DNA from: JALYXV01 sp963791545
GTDB taxonomy: Bacteria > Actinomycetota > Acidimicrobiia > Acidimicrobiales > Palsa-688
Reading direction: 5' to 3'
NCBI GenBank assembly: GCA_963791545.1
Contig: CAWBSR010000016.1
Coordinates: 60,216-124,215 of the forward strand
Length of the DNA: 64,000 bases
Shown here: positions 7,903-17,042 of the stretch, one piece after another
How the letters are laid out: every line of letters begins with the position of its first letter
Position numbering within the stretch: the first letter of the stretch is position 1
Program-made: the position numbers and the translations under genes
Notes under the pieces: generated by a model
What the model was told of the DNA's origin: nothing
Databases searched by the model: none
The model's input: only the letters and a program-made list of their open reading frames with translations

Positions 7903-10719
7903 ATGGCCGGCAACCAGCGAGACAGCTTCAACGTCGGTTCTGAGTTCCGCGCCCCGGACGGGAGAGCATTCACCGCGTACAGGCTGGATCGGATGCCACC
8001 GTCAGTAGGAATCGACCGGTTGCCCTTTTCCCTGAAGATCCTTTTGGAGAACCTGCTCCGCCACGAGGACGGGATCACCGTCACCGCCGGCGACATCGAG
8101 GCCCTGACCGGCTGGGAGCCCAGCGCGGAGCCCTGCCAGGAGATCAGCTTCGCCCCGGCCCGGGTGCTGCTGCAGGACTTCACGGGCGTGCCCGCCGTCG
8201 TCGACCTGGCCGCCATGCGCGACGCCATGGCCGCCATGGGCGGCGATCCCGATCTGGTCAACCCCCTCATCCCGGCCGAGTTGGTGATCGACCACTCGGT
8301 GGTGGCCGACGTGGCCGGGCGCCCCGACGCCTTTGCCCAGAACGCGGCGCTCGAGTTCCGGCGCAACCGGGAGCGCTACCAGTTCCTGCGCTGGGGCCAG
8401 GCGGCGTTCGACAACTTCAAGGTGGTCCCTCCCGACACCGGGATCTGCCACCAGGTCAACCTCGAGTACCTCGCCCGGGTGGTCTTCGTCGACGAGGCGA
8501 CCAGCACCGTGTATCCCGACACCCTGGTGGGGACCGACTCCCATACGACCATGGTCAACGGCCTCGGCGTGCTTGGCTGGGGGGTCGGCGGCATCGAGGC
8601 GGAAGCGGCGTTGCTGGGCCAGCCGGTGTCCATGCTCATTCCCAAGGTGGTGGGCATCAAGCTCACCGGGGAGCTCTCCGAGGGCACGACCGCCACCGAC
8701 CTGGTGCTCACCGTCACTGAGTTGCTGCGCCGCCATGGAGTGGTCGGCAAGTTCGTCGAGTTCTACGGCGAAGGGGTGGCCGCAGTGCCGCTGGCCAACC
8801 GGGCGACCATCGGCAACATGTCCCCGGAGTACGGCTCGACCTGCGCCATTTTCCCTATCGACGACGAGACCTTGCGGTACCTGGCCTTCACCGGCCGGGC
8901 CGCCTCGCACGTTGCCCTGGTCGAGGCGTACGCCAAAGAACAAGGCCTCTGGCACGACCCGTCCCACGAGGCCCATTACTCCGAGCTGCTGGAGCTGGAC
9001 CTATCGACGGTCGAGCCCAGCCTGGCGGGGCCGTCGCGCCCTCAGGACCGGATCCCGGTCAGCGCCGCCAAGGCCATGTTCCGAGCCGCCCTCTCGGCCG
9101 CCCTTCCCGAGCTCCGCAACGGAACTCCCGACGAGGCGCTGGCCTATACGTTCCCCGCCAGCGACCCCACCGCACCCGGCAACGGAATCGACAGCGCGGG
9201 GCCTTTCCAGCCCGCGGCCGCCGACGACGATGTCGGCGAGGCCGGCCCTGACCGTTTGCGCCACCCCGTTGCGGTGACGCTGGCCGACGGGACCTCCTTC
9301 GAGGTCGACCATGGCCATGTCGTGATCGCCGCCATCACCAGCTGTACCAACACCTCGAACCCCTCGGTCATGATTGCGGCGGGGCTGCTGGCCAGAAACG
9401 CGGTCGAGCGGGGCATGACGGCGCAGCCCTGGGTCAAGACGTCGCTGGCCCCCGGGTCCAAGGTCGTCATCGACTACTACGAACGCTCGGGGCTGATGCC
9501 ATACCTGGAGAAACTGGGCTTCGCCCTGGTCGGCTACGGCTGCACGACTTGCATCGGCAACTCAGGACCGCTGCTTCCCGAACTCAGCGCTGCCATCGAC
9601 GAGGGCGGCCTGGCTGCGGTGGCGGTGCTCTCGGGCAACCGGAACTTCGAGGGCCGCATCAATGCCGACGTGCGCATGAACTACCTGGCGTCGCCGCCCC
9701 TGGTCGTCGCCTACGCCTTGGCGGGCACCATGGACCTCGATCTGCGCCGTGAGCCCCTCGGCGCCGGCGGTGACGGCCGCCCGGTTTACCTGCGGGACCT
9801 GTGGCCGAGCGCCCACGAGGTGAGCCAGGTGGTCGCCGAGGCGGTTGCCTCGGACATGTTCCGAAAGAGCTACAGCTCGGTGTTCGAGGGCGACGACAAT
9901 TGGAAGAGCCTCCAGATCCCGCTCGGCGAGCGGTTCGGCTGGGACGAGACCTCTACGTACGTGCGCAACCCGCCCTACTTCGAGGCCATGTCGGCGACGC
10001 CGACGGGGATCGGCGACCTTCACGGAGCCCGGGTCCTGGCCAAGCTGGGCGACAGCGTCACGACCGACCACATCTCGCCCGCCGGGAGCATCCGTCGCAG
10101 CAGCCCGGCGGGACGGTGGCTCGAGGCTCAAGGTGTGGAACCGGCCGACTTCAACTCCTACGGTTCCCGGCGGGGCAACCACGAGGTCATGATCCGGGGC
10201 ACCTTTGCCAACATCCGGCTGCGCAACCAGCTCGCCCCGGGCACCGAGGGTGGCGTCACCCGGCACCTGCCCGATGGCAGGGAGATGGCGATCTACGACG
10301 CCGCGGTGGCGTACCAGGAACAACGCATCCCGCTGCTGGTACTGGCGGGCAAGGAGTACGGGTCCGGCTCGTCCCGGGACTGGGCCGCCAAGGGGACCCG
10401 GTTGCTCGGCGTCCGGGCCGTGCTCGCCGAGAGCTTCGAACGGATCCACCGCTCCAACCTGGTCGGGATGGGTGTGCTGCCCCTGCAATTCAAGGGGGAC
10501 ACGGTGGCGACCCTCAGGTTGAGCGGCGAGGAGGTCTACGACATCACCGGGCTGGACGGCCTGGGCGATGACGAGCCGCTGCCCCAGGAACTGGTGGTGA
10601 GCGCGGACGGCCGGGAGTTCCGGGTCCGGCTGCGCATCGACACACCCAAAGAAGAGGAGTACTACCGCCACGGCGGCATCCTCCCCTACGTGCTGCGGCA
10701 GCTTCGGGACGCCTCCTGA
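7903..10719 (+). CDS. acnA: Aconitate hydratase AcnA
   Basis: Aconitase interconverts citrate and isocitrate in the TCA cycle using a [4Fe-4S] cluster. The 938-aa length fits the AcnA/IRP1 group. Cluster ligands are visible: one Cys in ITSCTNTSNPSVM and two in GYGCTTCIGNSGP. The C-terminal swivel domain carries the substrate-binding segments YGSGSSRDWAAKG and ESFERIHRSNLVGMG. An insertion around residues 410-450 is acidic and Pro-rich. The ATG at 7903 has a strong AGGAGGAG ribosome site. It is divergent from the YceH gene, with about 100 bp between them that probably hold both promoters (TAAGAT near 7860 is a possible -10). Confidence 0.97.
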   Translation: MAGNQRDSFNVGSEFRAPDGRAFTAYRLDRMPPSVGIDRLPFSLKILLENLLRHEDGITVTAGDIEALTGWEPSAEPCQEISFAPARVLLQDFTGVPAVVDLAAMRDAMAAMGGDPDLVNPLIPAELVIDHSVVADVAGRPDAFAQNAALEFRRNRERYQFLRWGQAAFDNFKVVPPDTGICHQVNLEYLARVVFVDEATSTVYPDTLVGTDSHTTMVNGLGVLGWGVGGIEAEAALLGQPVSMLIPKVVGIKLTGELSEGTTATDLVLTVTELLRRHGVVGKFVEFYGEGVAAVPLANRATIGNMSPEYGSTCAIFPIDDETLRYLAFTGRAASHVALVEAYAKEQGLWHDPSHEAHYSELLELDLSTVEPSLAGPSRPQDRIPVSAAKAMFRAALSAALPELRNGTPDEALAYTFPASDPTAPGNGIDSAGPFQPAAADDDVGEAGPDRLRHPVAVTLADGTSFEVDHGHVVIAAITSCTNTSNPSVMIAAGLLARNAVERGMTAQPWVKTSLAPGSKVVIDYYERSGLMPYLEKLGFALVGYGCTTCIGNSGPLLPELSAAIDEGGLAAVAVLSGNRNFEGRINADVRMNYLASPPLVVAYALAGTMDLDLRREPLGAGGDGRPVYLRDLWPSAHEVSQVVAEAVASDMFRKSYSSVFEGDDNWKSLQIPLGERFGWDETSTYVRNPPYFEAMSATPTGIGDLHGARVLAKLGDSVTTDHISPAGSIRRSSPAGRWLEAQGVEPADFNSYGSRRGNHEVMIRGTFANIRLRNQLAPGTEGGVTRHLPDGREMAIYDAAVAYQEQRIPLLVLAGKEYGSGSSRDWAAKGTRLLGVRAVLAESFERIHRSNLVGMGVLPLQFKGDTVATLRLSGEEVYDITGLDGLGDDEPLPQELVVSADGREFRVRLRIDTPKEEEYYRHGGILPYVLRQLRDAS

Positions 10720-10850
10720 ACGCAGGTGGGAAAGGCCCGCCCGGCCCGGCCCGACCCGGCCCGGGCCGGGGCGTCCGGGCGTCCGGGCGTCGCCGCCCAT
10801 ACCGGCGGCGCCGTCCCCCAAGTCGGGTAGGGGCGGTAGCGTTTGGTCCG

Positions 10851-12239
10851 GTGGGCACCTCGGCAGCGTTCTTCGACCTCGATCGGACCCTGCTGAAGGG
10901 GGCCAGCGGGCCCGTCCTGAGCGAGGCCCTCGGGCGGGCCGGGGTGGTACCCGGGCGGACCATTCCGGGTCAAGGGCTGCTGTACAAGACCTATGACCGC
11001 TTCGGGGAATCGCTTCCTGGCATGGCTCTCGCCCGGGCCGCAGCCGCCGCGTTGCGAGGCCGGCGCCGGGTGGCAGTGCAGGCGGCGGCGGAGTCGGCGG
11101 TGGACGCCTTGGTGGGCAAGGTCGCCCCCTACGCGGTCGCCCTGATCGAGGAACACCATGAGGCGGGGCGCCCCGTCGTCCTGGCGACGACGACGCCGTT
11201 CGATCTCATCGAGCCACTGGCCCGGCGCCTCGGGCTCGACGACGTCATCGCCACGCGCTACCAGACGGCGGTCGACGGGGCCGGCGTGGAGCGTTACACC
11301 GGGCGGTTGGATGGGTCGTTCGTGTGGGCGGCGGGCAAGCTGACCGCGGTGCGCTGGTGGGCGGCCGAACACGGCATCGAGCTTTCGGACAGCTGGGCCT
11401 ATTCCGACAGCGTCTATGACGTTCCGCTGCTGTCATCGGTGGGGCACCCGACCGCGGTGAACGCCGATCCCCGGCTGGCGGTCGTGGCCGCCGTGCGTCG
11501 GTGGCCCCAGTTGCATCTCGACGCCCCGCCCGGCGTGCCCAAGTTCATCGGCTTCGAGCCCTTTGACGTGCTGCGAATATTCGTGCGGCCCGAGTCGTTT
11601 CCCTACGCCCGCTTCGACATCGCCGGTACCGAGAACATCCCCCGCCAGGGCCCGGCCATCGTGGTGGCCAACCACCGCAGCTACTTCGACGCCATCGCCC
11701 TCGGTCTCACGGTTATGCGCAGCGGCCGCCTGCCCCGGGCGCTGGCCAAGAAGGAGATCTTCGACGCTCCAGTCCTCGGTCAGATGGCCAGGGTGATGGG
11801 CCAGATCGAGGTGGACCGCGACTCGGGGGGCGGCAACGCCCTGGCCAACGCCGAGCACGCCATCCGGGGGGGCGAGGTCGTGGTGATCCTGCCCCAGGGG
11901 ACCATCCCCCGGGGGAAGGCCTTCTTCTCTCCCAAGCTGGAGGGCAAGAATGGCGCCGCTCGCCTGGCGGCGGCCACCGGCGCTCCCGTCATCCCGGTGG
12001 GCCTGTGGGGGACGGAGAAGGTGTGGCCCCGTTCCGCCCGGATGCCCAACATCACCAATGTCCTCAATCCTCCCCAGGTCCGGGCCCGCGTGGGCGCCGC
12101 AGTCAAGGGACTCACCGGCGACGCGGTGGCCGACACCGCCAAGATCATGAAGGCCATCACGGCCCAGCTGCCTCCAGAGGCCCGTCGGGCCCCGAAGCCG
12201 ACCGACGCCGATCTCCGAGAGACACTGCCGCCCACTTAG
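10851..12239 (+). CDS. HAD-IB phosphatase / PlsC acyltransferase fusion
   Basis: A 462-aa two-domain protein. Residues 1-215 form a SerB-like HAD subfamily IB hydrolase, with the nucleophile motif FDLDRTLL (D9, D11) and a later SDSVYDVPLL metal-binding motif. Residues 245-440 form a PlsC domain with the NHRSYFD catalytic block at about 274-280 and LPQGTIPRG as the FPEG equivalent. Such fusions are known in actinobacteria and are thought to act in phospholipid or storage-lipid synthesis. The start is GTG at 10851 with a weak ribosome site. The upstream gap contains GC-rich palindromes and three copies of a GGCGTCCG unit. Confidence 0.88.
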   Translation: MGTSAAFFDLDRTLLKGASGPVLSEALGRAGVVPGRTIPGQGLLYKTYDRFGESLPGMALARAAAAALRGRRRVAVQAAAESAVDALVGKVAPYAVALIEEHHEAGRPVVLATTTPFDLIEPLARRLGLDDVIATRYQTAVDGAGVERYTGRLDGSFVWAAGKLTAVRWWAAEHGIELSDSWAYSDSVYDVPLLSSVGHPTAVNADPRLAVVAAVRRWPQLHLDAPPGVPKFIGFEPFDVLRIFVRPESFPYARFDIAGTENIPRQGPAIVVANHRSYFDAIALGLTVMRSGRLPRALAKKEIFDAPVLGQMARVMGQIEVDRDSGGGNALANAEHAIRGGEVVVILPQGTIPRGKAFFSPKLEGKNGAARLAAATGAPVIPVGLWGTEKVWPRSARMPNITNVLNPPQVRARVGAAVKGLTGDAVADTAKIMKAITAQLPPEARRAPKPTDADLRETLPPT

Positions 12240-12316
12240 GGACCGTTTTGCCCGCCCGGAAGCCGACCGAGCCGGTCTTCGAGAGACATCGCCGCCCACG
12301 TAGGGACCGTTTTGCC
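12194..12316 (+). repeat. Imperfect tandem duplication of a gene 3' end
   Basis: About 59 bp covering the last codons, stop codon and downstream bases of the HAD-PlsC gene (12194-12252) is repeated with changes at 12259-12316. Shared words include GAAGCCGACCGA, CGAGAGACA, CGCCCAC and TAGGGACCGTTTTGCC. The second copy lies outside the gene and runs into the terminator. Confidence 0.7.
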
Positions 12317-12352
12317 AAAAAGTGTTGTCCCAGCATCACTTTTTGGCAAAAC
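12309..12352. terminator. Bidirectional terminator between HAD-PlsC gene and gltB
   Basis: A perfect 16-bp inverted repeat, GTTTTGCCAAAAAGTG (12309-12324) and its complement (12337-12352), with a 12-nt loop. A/T runs within the arms would give U-rich 3' ends on either strand. It lies between two convergent genes. Confidence 0.8.
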
Positions 12353-12368
12353 GCAATGCCTGGCGGCT

Positions 12369-15300
12369 TTAGGCGCCGCCTACTCGGCCCACCGTCTGGG
12401 CCTCCAGACGCTTGACCCGGCCCAGCGGGACCACGTGCCAGAAGTCGTCGACCGCCTCTGACCAGTCCTCGAGCAGCTTGGCGGCCCGGGGGGCGCCGGT
12501 CAGGTCGTAGTGTTGCTCGACCAGCCAGCGGAGCTCCCGCTCGTCGTTGGCGTCCAACCGGATGGCCTCAACCAGGGCGGGGTTTATCTGTCCCGTGGCC
12601 CGATGCTTGGGATCCCAGAGGTAGATGCTGCCGCCGGTCATGCCCGCCCCCACGTTGTAGCCGATCGAGCCCAGCACCACCACGGTGCCGCCGGTCATGT
12701 ACTCACAGCAGTGATCGCCGGCCCCTTCGACCACCGCGGTGGCACCGGAGTTGCGCACTGCGAAGCGCTCCCCGACCGAGCCCGCGACGAACAGGTTCCC
12801 ACCGGTGGCGCCGTAGAGGCAGGTATTGCCGGCCAGGACCGGATCGCCGGCGTCGTCGGCGGGGGGCTGGATGACGATGCGACCACCGCCCATTCCCTTG
12901 CCGACGTAGTCGTTGGCCTCGCCCGTCAGATCAAGCCAGATTCCGTCGGTGATGAAGGCACCGAAACTCTGGCCCGCCTCGCCGTCGAGACGCACCCGGA
13001 CGAAGCCTCGGGGCGTGGCGGTGCCGAACTCCAGCGCCAAGGCGCCACCGAGGGCGGCGCCGAAGGTCCGGTCGCCGTTGGTGATGTGGTAGGACAGCTC
13101 GAAGCGCTCCCCGTCCCAGACCCCACGGTAGGCGTCGGCCAGCAGCCGGTCGCCCAGTGCCGATCGGGCCCGCTGGAGGGCAACGCCCGCGACGTAGTGC
13201 CGGGGCTCGTCGGGGTCCGTCGGTGGTATCAACAGGGGCGAGAGGTCGAGACTGTCAGCCCGGGCATTGCCCAGTGTGCGCTGGCGCAGGCACTCGACCC
13301 GGCCGATCGCTTCGTCCATGGAACGCAGCCCGAGTGACGCCAGGCCCTCTCGGATCTCCTCTGCCACGAACATCAGGTACGACGCCACGCCCTCGGCTGT
13401 GCCCGCGAACTTGGCCCGCAGATGGGGTCGCTGGGTGGCGATGCCGGTGGTGCAGGTGTCCTTGTGGCAGGCCCGCAGCATGACGCAGCCCTCGGCAATC
13501 ATGGCCGCGGTGCCAAAGGAGAACTCGTCGGCGCCGAGGAGGGCCGCGATGAGCACGTCGCGCCCGGTGAAGAGCCCTCCGTCGATGCGGAGGCGGACCC
13601 GGGCTCGAAGTCCGTTTTCGACCAGGGCCGTCTGGGTATCGGCCAGCCCCAACTCCCACGGCATCCCGGCGTGCTTGATGGACGACAGCGGCGAAGCACC
13701 GGTGCCGCCGTTGGCACCGCTGATATGGACGACCTCCGCCAGCGCCTTGACCACCCCGGCCGCGATCGTGCCCACCCCGTCCTCGGCGACCAGCTTGACC
13801 GACACGTCGGCGAAGGCGTTGATCTGCTTCAGATCGAAGATCAGCTGGGCCAGGTCCTCGATGGAGTAGATGTCGTGGTGGGGGGGCGGGGAGATGAGGG
13901 TCACCCCGGGCTGGGTGTGGCGGAGCTTGGCGATCTCCTCGCTCACCTTGTGGCCCGGCAGTTGGCCCCCCTCACCGGGCTTGGACCCTTGGGCCACCTT
14001 GATCTGCAACTCGTCGGCGAAGGCCAGGTACTGGGGAGTGACGCCGAAGCGGCCCGACGCGATCTGCTTGATCTTGCTGTTCTTGTCTCCCGTCGGTTGA
14101 CCCCGGGTGCCGAACCGGTACGGATTCTCGCCCCCCTCGCCGCAGTTGGAGCGGCCGCCGATGAGGTTCATGGCCTCGGCCAGGGTCTCGTGGGCCTCGG
14201 CCGACAGCGAGCCGTGGCTCATGGCACCCGTCGAGAAACGCTGCGAGATGGCCGGGGCCGGCTCGACCTCCTCGATGGGAACCCGGGGGCCGGCGGGCAC
14301 CAGGTCCAGCAGGTCCCGGACCTCGGTGGTGGGACGGCCGTTGACCAGCTTGGAGAACGCCTCATACAGCGAGGCCTTGCCCTCGCTGATGGCCCGGTGG
14401 AGCAACTTGGCGGCCAGTGGGCCGCCATCCCCACTGAGTCCCCCGTTGCCGTTGGCGGCGAGGCTCATGCTCTGGGCTTGAAGGGCGTCGATGACGGTCT
14501 TGTTGTGGGTGTGGTACTCGCCGCCCCGCTTGAGGTCGCGGTAGTAGCCCGGGTTCTCCAGGGAGGGCGATGTGTCCACCTCCCAGCCGGCCCGGGCGTG
14601 GCGGGCCAGGGCATCGTCTCCCAGGGCAGACCAGCCGATGCCCCCGATTACCGTCGGCATGCCGGCGAAACAGCAGTCCACCACTTCGGGCCCGAGCCCG
14701 ATGGCTTCGAAGATCTGGGCGCCTCGGTAGGAGTCGATAGTGGCAATACCCATCTTCGACATGATCTTGAGAACCCCGTCCTCCGTCGCCGCCTGGAAAC
14801 GCTCCTGGGCTTCGGGGGCCGACAGGTCCGAGTCTTCGGAGGCGTCGGCGTCGGCGGCCACCGTCTCCAGGGCCAGTTGAGGGCACACCGCGTCGGCGCC
14901 ACAACCGAGCAGGCAGGCGATGCCGTGGACGTCGCGGGTGTCGTCGGCCCGCACGATGAGGCTCGCCTGCATCCGCAGCCCAGTGCCTATGAGGTGGTGG
15001 TGGACGGCGCCGGTAGCCAGCAGCGACGGCACCGGGACCCGCGACCCCGAAACTCCGGAGTCGTCCAGCAACAGCAGGCACGCCCCGACCGCCACCGCCC
15101 GCTCGGCTTCCACCCGCAGCCGGTCGATGGCCGCGACGAGCCCAGCCGGTCCTTCGGACGCGGGGAAGGTGGCATCCAGGCGCACCGCCGGGAAGGGTGC
15201 GGTGGCGGTGTTGGTGAGCCCGGCCACGGCCGAAGGAAAGAGGAAGAAGGTTTCCAGTTCCACCAGCTGGGAGGCCGCGGGGCGCTCGGACAGGATCGGG

Positions 15301-16853
15301 TGGCGAGGTCCGAGGAGGGTGCGCAAGCTCATAACCAGCCGCTCCCGCAGATGGTCGATGGCGGGGTTGGTCACCTGGGCGAAGCGCTGGCGCAGGTAGT
15401 GGTGGATGGGCCGGGGCCGTCCCGCCAGGGGTGGCAGGGGAGTGTCGTCGCCCATCGAGAAGGTCGGCTCCTTGGCGTCGTTCGCCATGGGCTTGATCAT
15501 CATCCGCAGCTCCTCCACGGTGTAGCCGTGGGTCGCCTGGCGCCGGGCCAGGCTGGTGGCCTCCGGGGTTTCCTGCACCGGCTCGCCGCTGCCCGAAAGT
15601 CGCAGTCCCTCGGCGGTCCAGTGGCCGTAGGGCGCCGCAGCCGCGATGCGCACCTTGCAGGCGTGGTCCTCGAGCACGCCCCGGCTCGGGTCGACAAACA
15701 GCATCTGGCCTGGCCCCAGGCGCCCCCGGCGCACGGTGCCGTGGCCGTGGACGTCGACCGCCCCGGCTTCGGAGCAGGCGGCCACCAGCCCGTCCTCACA
15801 GATGGCATAGCGAACCGGGCGCAGCCCATTGCGGTCGAGCGCCGCGCCGACGCCTACCCCGTCGGTGAAGATGATGCCGGCCGGCCCGTCCCACGGTTCC
15901 ACCAGCGACGAGTGGTACCGGTAGAAACAGCGCACCTCGGGGTCGAGGTCGCGGGCGCCCTCCCAGGCTTCGGGGATCAGCATGGCGACGGCATGGCGAA
16001 TATCCCGCCCGCCCCGCACCAGCAGTTCTACGGCGCTGTCGAGCTGGCCGCTGTCGGAGTCGGAGTCGTCGAGGACCGGGTGGAAGAGCTCCTCTTCCCC
16101 GAGCCCGGCTTCGACGGTGCCCAACATGGCCCGGCCCCGCATCCGGCCCACGTTGCCGGCGATGGCGTTGATCTCGCCGTTGTGGCACAAGGTGCGAAAC
16201 GGCTGGGCCCGTTCCCAGGTGGGGAGGGTATTGGTCGAGAAGCGCTGGTGGAAGATGGCGAAGTGACCCACGACCTCCGGGTTGGCGAGGTCGACGTAGA
16301 AATCGGGTAGGGCGTTGGCCGCGACCAGGCCCTTGTAGACGATGGTCCGGAACGAGCAGCTGACGACGTACACCCCGTCCAGCTCGGGGTTGGTCGCGAT
16401 GCGGCGTCGCAGCCGGAAGGCGGATCGCTCGTGGCCGGTCGGCGTGGCGGCCGAGAGGACGGCCTGCAGGAAGCGGGGCCGGCTGGCCCGGGCCCGATCG
16501 CCGAGGTGGCTGTCGTCGGTGGGAGGTTCCCTCCAGCTTTCGACCGCCAGCCCCTCCTCGGCCGCCAGTGCCTCCACCGTCGACCTCGGGTCGTTGTCGC
16601 CCCGGACAAACAGGTTGGCGACGCCATGGCCGAGCCCGAAAATGGCGGCCGGGATCGGGAACAGCAGCCCGGCGCCGTCGCCGGTCTTGGCGTCGGCGGC
16701 CACCGCGCCGCGGTGAATGACGCACGCCAGCCCACCCAAAGCGGCGTCGATGATCTGGCGGGATGCCCGACCGTGGGCGTCGGCGACGAAGCCGATGCCG
16801 CAGGCATCACGCTCGCGGGTCGGTCGCGACGGCGTATAAGAGGGAGGACGCAT
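12369..16853 (-). CDS. gltB: Glutamate synthase large subunit
   Basis: GOGAT alpha subunit makes glutamate from 2-oxoglutarate and glutamine. The 1494-aa chain has, in order: a short propeptide ending before the catalytic Cys in RDACGIGF (Cys18); a class II amidotransferase domain; a central domain; the FMN-binding synthase domain; and the C-terminal GXGXG beta-helix. The 3Fe-4S motif CVMLRACHKDTC has the expected C-x5-C-x4-C spacing. I place the start at ATG 16853 because AGGAG precedes it and it gives a normal 17-residue propeptide; an upstream ATG at 16970 would add 39 unlikely residues and run through a foldable leader. No gltD is adjacent, so the small subunit must be elsewhere, or ferredoxin is the donor. 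Confidence 0.96.
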   Translation of the reverse strand: MRPPSYTPSRPTRERDACGIGFVADAHGRASRQIIDAALGGLACVIHRGAVAADAKTGDGAGLLFPIPAAIFGLGHGVANLFVRGDNDPRSTVEALAAEEGLAVESWREPPTDDSHLGDRARASRPRFLQAVLSAATPTGHERSAFRLRRRIATNPELDGVYVVSCSFRTIVYKGLVAANALPDFYVDLANPEVVGHFAIFHQRFSTNTLPTWERAQPFRTLCHNGEINAIAGNVGRMRGRAMLGTVEAGLGEEELFHPVLDDSDSDSGQLDSAVELLVRGGRDIRHAVAMLIPEAWEGARDLDPEVRCFYRYHSSLVEPWDGPAGIIFTDGVGVGAALDRNGLRPVRYAICEDGLVAACSEAGAVDVHGHGTVRRGRLGPGQMLFVDPSRGVLEDHACKVRIAAAAPYGHWTAEGLRLSGSGEPVQETPEATSLARRQATHGYTVEELRMMIKPMANDAKEPTFSMGDDTPLPPLAGRPRPIHHYLRQRFAQVTNPAIDHLRERLVMSLRTLLGPRHPILSERPAASQLVELETFFLFPSAVAGLTNTATAPFPAVRLDATFPASEGPAGLVAAIDRLRVEAERAVAVGACLLLLDDSGVSGSRVPVPSLLATGAVHHHLIGTGLRMQASLIVRADDTRDVHGIACLLGCGADAVCPQLALETVAADADASEDSDLSAPEAQERFQAATEDGVLKIMSKMGIATIDSYRGAQIFEAIGLGPEVVDCCFAGMPTVIGGIGWSALGDDALARHARAGWEVDTSPSLENPGYYRDLKRGGEYHTHNKTVIDALQAQSMSLAANGNGGLSGDGGPLAAKLLHRAISEGKASLYEAFSKLVNGRPTTEVRDLLDLVPAGPRVPIEEVEPAPAISQRFSTGAMSHGSLSAEAHETLAEAMNLIGGRSNCGEGGENPYRFGTRGQPTGDKNSKIKQIASGRFGVTPQYLAFADELQIKVAQGSKPGEGGQLPGHKVSEEIAKLRHTQPGVTLISPPPHHDIYSIEDLAQLIFDLKQINAFADVSVKLVAEDGVGTIAAGVVKALAEVVHISGANGGTGASPLSSIKHAGMPWELGLADTQTALVENGLRARVRLRIDGGLFTGRDVLIAALLGADEFSFGTAAMIAEGCVMLRACHKDTCTTGIATQRPHLRAKFAGTAEGVASYLMFVAEEIREGLASLGLRSMDEAIGRVECLRQRTLGNARADSLDLSPLLIPPTDPDEPRHYVAGVALQRARSALGDRLLADAYRGVWDGERFELSYHITNGDRTFGAALGGALALEFGTATPRGFVRVRLDGEAGQSFGAFITDGIWLDLTGEANDYVGKGMGGGRIVIQPPADDAGDPVLAGNTCLYGATGGNLFVAGSVGERFAVRNSGATAVVEGAGDHCCEYMTGGTVVVLGSIGYNVGAGMTGGSIYLWDPKHRATGQINPALVEAIRLDANDERELRWLVEQHYDLTGAPRAAKLLEDWSEAVDDFWHVVPLGRVKRLEAQTVGRVGGA

Positions 16854-16881
16854 CGACAGGCTCCTGCTCGAAGGGGGGGTA

Positions 16882-16997
16882 TTGCCTGACCGGGCCTTCC
16901 CCGTTGAAGGGGAGGCCGCGCTGCCACCCATCCCGGTCTTGGGAACGGCCGCGAATGTATCGCGTCCCATCGAGGGGCTCAGACCATCTCAGGCAAC
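16882..16997 (-). promoter_or_regulatory. Candidate structured RNA leader of gltB
   Basis: On the gltB strand, an outer 8-bp helix (UUGCCUGA with UCAGGCAA, 16996-16989 with 16889-16882) closes a region of about 115 nt. Inside are GGUCU/AGACC with a CGCGA/UCGCG hairpin, and a GGCCU-CCCC/GGGG-A-AGGCC hairpin. It ends about 28 nt before the start codon. A closed multi-branch fold ahead of gltB is what a riboswitch or attenuator would look like, but I match it to no known class. Confidence 0.4.
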
Positions 16998-17042
16998 GGT
17001 AGCGTTGCTCCCACCCGGGTCCAATGGTGGGCAGGAGGCTCG

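Noticed and set aside
13422..16310. Plus-strand open frame of about 962 codons opposite gltB
   Set aside because: gltB is certain on the other strand; the antisense product is low-complexity with no motif.
16854..16970. Longer GltB start at ATG 16970
   Set aside because: It would give a 56-residue low-complexity propeptide, lacks a ribosome site, and overlaps the foldable leader; ATG 16853 has AGGAG.
16882..16997. Glycine, ppGpp/ykkC or TPP riboswitch ahead of gltB
   Set aside because: Short words look similar, but the conserved cores of these classes are absent; kept only as an unassigned fold.
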